Shown here piece by piece: positions 22,889-23,808 of a stretch of 23,808 nucleotides of DNA. This stretch comes from G020344215 sp039586575. Lineage in GTDB: Bacteria > Gemmatimonadota > Gemmatimonadetes > Palauibacterales > KS3-K002. Made by a program: the position numbers and the translations under genes. Within the stretch, counting starts at the first letter, position 1, and each line of letters starts with the position of its first letter. The notes below the pieces were generated by a model. The model was given only the letters and a program-made list of their open reading frames with translations. It had not been told where the DNA came from and searched no databases. The stretch lies in NCBI GenBank assembly GCA_039586575.1, contig JBDHKD010000073.1, positions 1-23,808 of the forward strand. Direction: 5' to 3'.

Positions 22889-23101
22889 ATGCGTACTACC
22901 GGCACAGTCAAGTGGTTCAACGACAGCAAGGGCTTCGGCTTCATCACGCCGGAGGACGGCCAGAAGGACTGTTTCGTCCACCATTCGGCGATCCAGAGCG
23001 AAGGGTTCAAGACCCTGAGCGACGGTGAGCGGGTGGAGTTCGATATCGTCCAGGGCCAGAAGGGCCCGGCGGCCGAGAACGTGGTCAAGCTGAGCAAGTA
23101 A
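22889..23101 (+). CDS. CspA-family cold-shock protein (copy 2)
   Basis: A 70-residue cold-shock domain with TVKWFNDSKGFGFITPEDG (RNP1 KGFGFI) and CFVHHSAI (RNP2), ending ENVVKLSK. Start 22889 is preferred over the frame start at 22706, since the family begins here and GAGGA (22874-22878) lies 10 nt upstream. The longer frame would start at the end of the -10 box. It is monocistronic, with a long structured leader containing a terminator-like hairpin and a strong terminator after the gene. Long leaders are typical of temperature-controlled cold-shock genes. Confidence 0.96.
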   Translation: MRTTGTVKWFNDSKGFGFITPEDGQKDCFVHHSAIQSEGFKTLSDGERVEFDIVQGQKGPAAENVVKLSK

Positions 23102-23123
23102 GCTCTAGTTGCCACCGACTGGC

Positions 23124-23157
23124 AGGGGCCACCGCGGCGGAAATCGCGGTGGCCCCT
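23124..23157 (+). terminator. Terminator between csp copy 2 and the peroxidase gene
   Basis: A perfect 13-bp stem, 23124-23136 with 23145-23157 (core GGGGCCACCGCG), and an 8-nt loop, 22 nt after the stop codon. The tail is TGTCATATTAT rather than a pure T-run. Its symmetry and position between convergent genes suggest that it works in both directions. Confidence 0.8.
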
Positions 23158-23188
23158 TGTCATATTATACGACCGCTTATAGGACCGC

Positions 23189-23652
23189 TCAGGCGCGCTC
23201 GAGCAGCGGCAGCAGATCGTGCTCGATGCGCTCGGGCGTGAACTTGGGCGCGTAGCGCCGCCGCACGGCGCCGTCCCGGCCGACCAGGAACTTGGTGAAG
23301 TTCCACTTGATCGACTTCGAGCCCATGAGCCCCTTGCGCTGGGACTTGAGGTAGCGGTACAGCGGGTGCGCGTTGGGGCCGTTGACCTCGATCTTGGCGA
23401 ACATCGGGAAGGTGACGTCGTAGGTGAGCGAGCAGAAGCGGCGGATCTCCTCCGCATCGCCGGGCTCCTGGTGCCGGAACTGGTCGCAAGGAAAGCCCAG
23501 GACCACGAGGCCGGCATCTTTGTGGCGACGGTATGCGGGGTGAGCCCGCACTTGCTGGCCACGTTGACGATCAGCATGACCTTACCGCGGTAGGCATCCA
23601 GCTTCTGCACCTGGCCGTCGAGCGTCGTCGCTTCGATGTCGTAGATGGTCAT
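23189..23652 (-). pseudogene. Glutathione peroxidase family gene broken by frameshift
   Basis: The start frame from ATG 23652 reads MTIYDIEATTLDGQVQKLDA, then VMLIVNVASKCGLTP with the peroxidatic cysteine. Near 23534-23540 homology jumps to another frame: YRRHKDAGLVVLGFPCDQF (second cysteine), QEPGDAEEIRRFCS, YDVTFPMFAKIEVNG, and IKWNFTKFLVGRDG, ending at TGA 23189. Family members have about eight residues (typically QYAGLEAL) between KCGLTP and the tyrosine of YRR that are absent here, so a loss of about 22 bp, which is 1 mod 3, explains both the gap and the shift. Everything else is well conserved, so the damage is recent or an assembly error. The normal product reduces hydroperoxides with glutathione or thioredoxin. 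No strong ribosome binding site is seen. A kinase gene stops 5 nt upstream. Confidence 0.85.
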
Positions 23653-23657
23653 CTTGG

Positions 23658-23808
23658 CTACCGGTGAGGCAGCCAGCGCTCGACCAGACGCCGCAGCGCT
23701 CCCGGCGGCGCGGCGCTGCCCGGCGCCTTCTCGCTGGGCAGTGCTGTGAGCGTCCGGGCAAGATGGGCGGCGCTGGGCCGGTGGCGGGGATTCTTGGCCA
23801 GGCAGTTG
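23658..23808 (-). CDS. C-terminal end of a serine/threonine protein kinase
   Basis: The last 49 codons of a gene entering from the right edge. It reads NCLAKNPRHRPSAAHLARTL, the standard end of a bacterial Hanks-type kinase lobe (C-L-x-K-x-P-x-x-R-P-S-A, compare CLNKDPAQRFASDAELAEAL in the kinase at 4467-6422), then about 29 residues rich in Ala and Pro, and stops at TAG 23658-23660. There is no membrane segment after the kinase lobe, so this is a soluble enzyme, unlike the first kinase. The peroxidase start is 5 nt downstream, which suggests one operon. Confidence 0.82.
   Translation of the reverse strand, partial: NCLAKNPRHRPSAAHLARTLTALPSEKAPGSAAPPGALRRLVERWLPHR

Noticed and set aside
23161..23191. 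TATAAT on the minus strand and a GACCGCT direct repeat after the peroxidase gene
   Set aside because: No matching -35 box, and the position between convergent genes right beside a terminator makes a promoter unlikely.

Overview
This is a high-GC window from a Gram-negative bacterium. It carries a SusC/RagA-type TonB-dependent receptor, an orphan permease of the Acidobacteria-type ADOP family paired with PadR, a Vps10/BNR-repeat secreted protein, and an M56 (BlaR1-like) peptidase fused to HEAT repeats. This mix is typical of Gemmatimonadota and less so of Acidobacteriota; the assignment is an inference from gene content. A run of exactly 20 N bases shows that it is a draft or metagenomic scaffold. 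No tRNA, rRNA, insertion sequence or CRISPR array was seen.

Layout from left to right. Positions 1-4296, minus strand: the N-terminal third of a SusC-like receptor, then a 988-residue secreted beta-propeller protein. Positions 4467-6422, plus: a membrane Ser/Thr kinase, overlapping tail to tail by 14 bp with the next minus-strand block. Positions 6409-12203, minus: a compact run of BlaI-type repressor, M56 peptidase-HEAT fusion, exported HEAT protein, metallophosphoesterase and HAD phosphatase. Most of its junctions overlap or are 2 nt apart. It is headed by a clear sigma70 promoter whose -10 box lies inside a three-half-site palindromic operator. Positions 12306-13647, minus: an unusual protein made of four TonB-C-like modules, probably with a frameshifted 5' end beside a GA tract.

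Positions 13766-19019 form a divergent pair of units. A MocR-type regulator reads left. A pyridoxal-phosphate decarboxylase (split by the N gap), an RraA-family protein, an EamA exporter and a SAM methyltransferase read right, with coupled or overlapping junctions. This looks like a small metabolite-making and export cassette controlled by its own MocR protein.

Positions 19033-22006, minus: PadR repressor and ADOP-type permease. Positions 22101-23157: rpsU with a cold-shock gene on the minus strand, and a second cold-shock gene on the plus strand that has its own promoter and an apparent terminator-like hairpin in its leader. Positions 23189-23808, minus: a glutathione peroxidase gene broken by a frameshift with probable loss of about 22 bp, preceded 5 nt upstream by the C-terminal end of another Ser/Thr kinase that runs off the window.

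The two most interesting pieces are the BlaI / M56-HEAT / HEAT regulatory unit, in which a HEAT array replaces the usual BlaR1 sensor domain, and the MocR-controlled decarboxylase / RraA / EamA / methyltransferase cassette.
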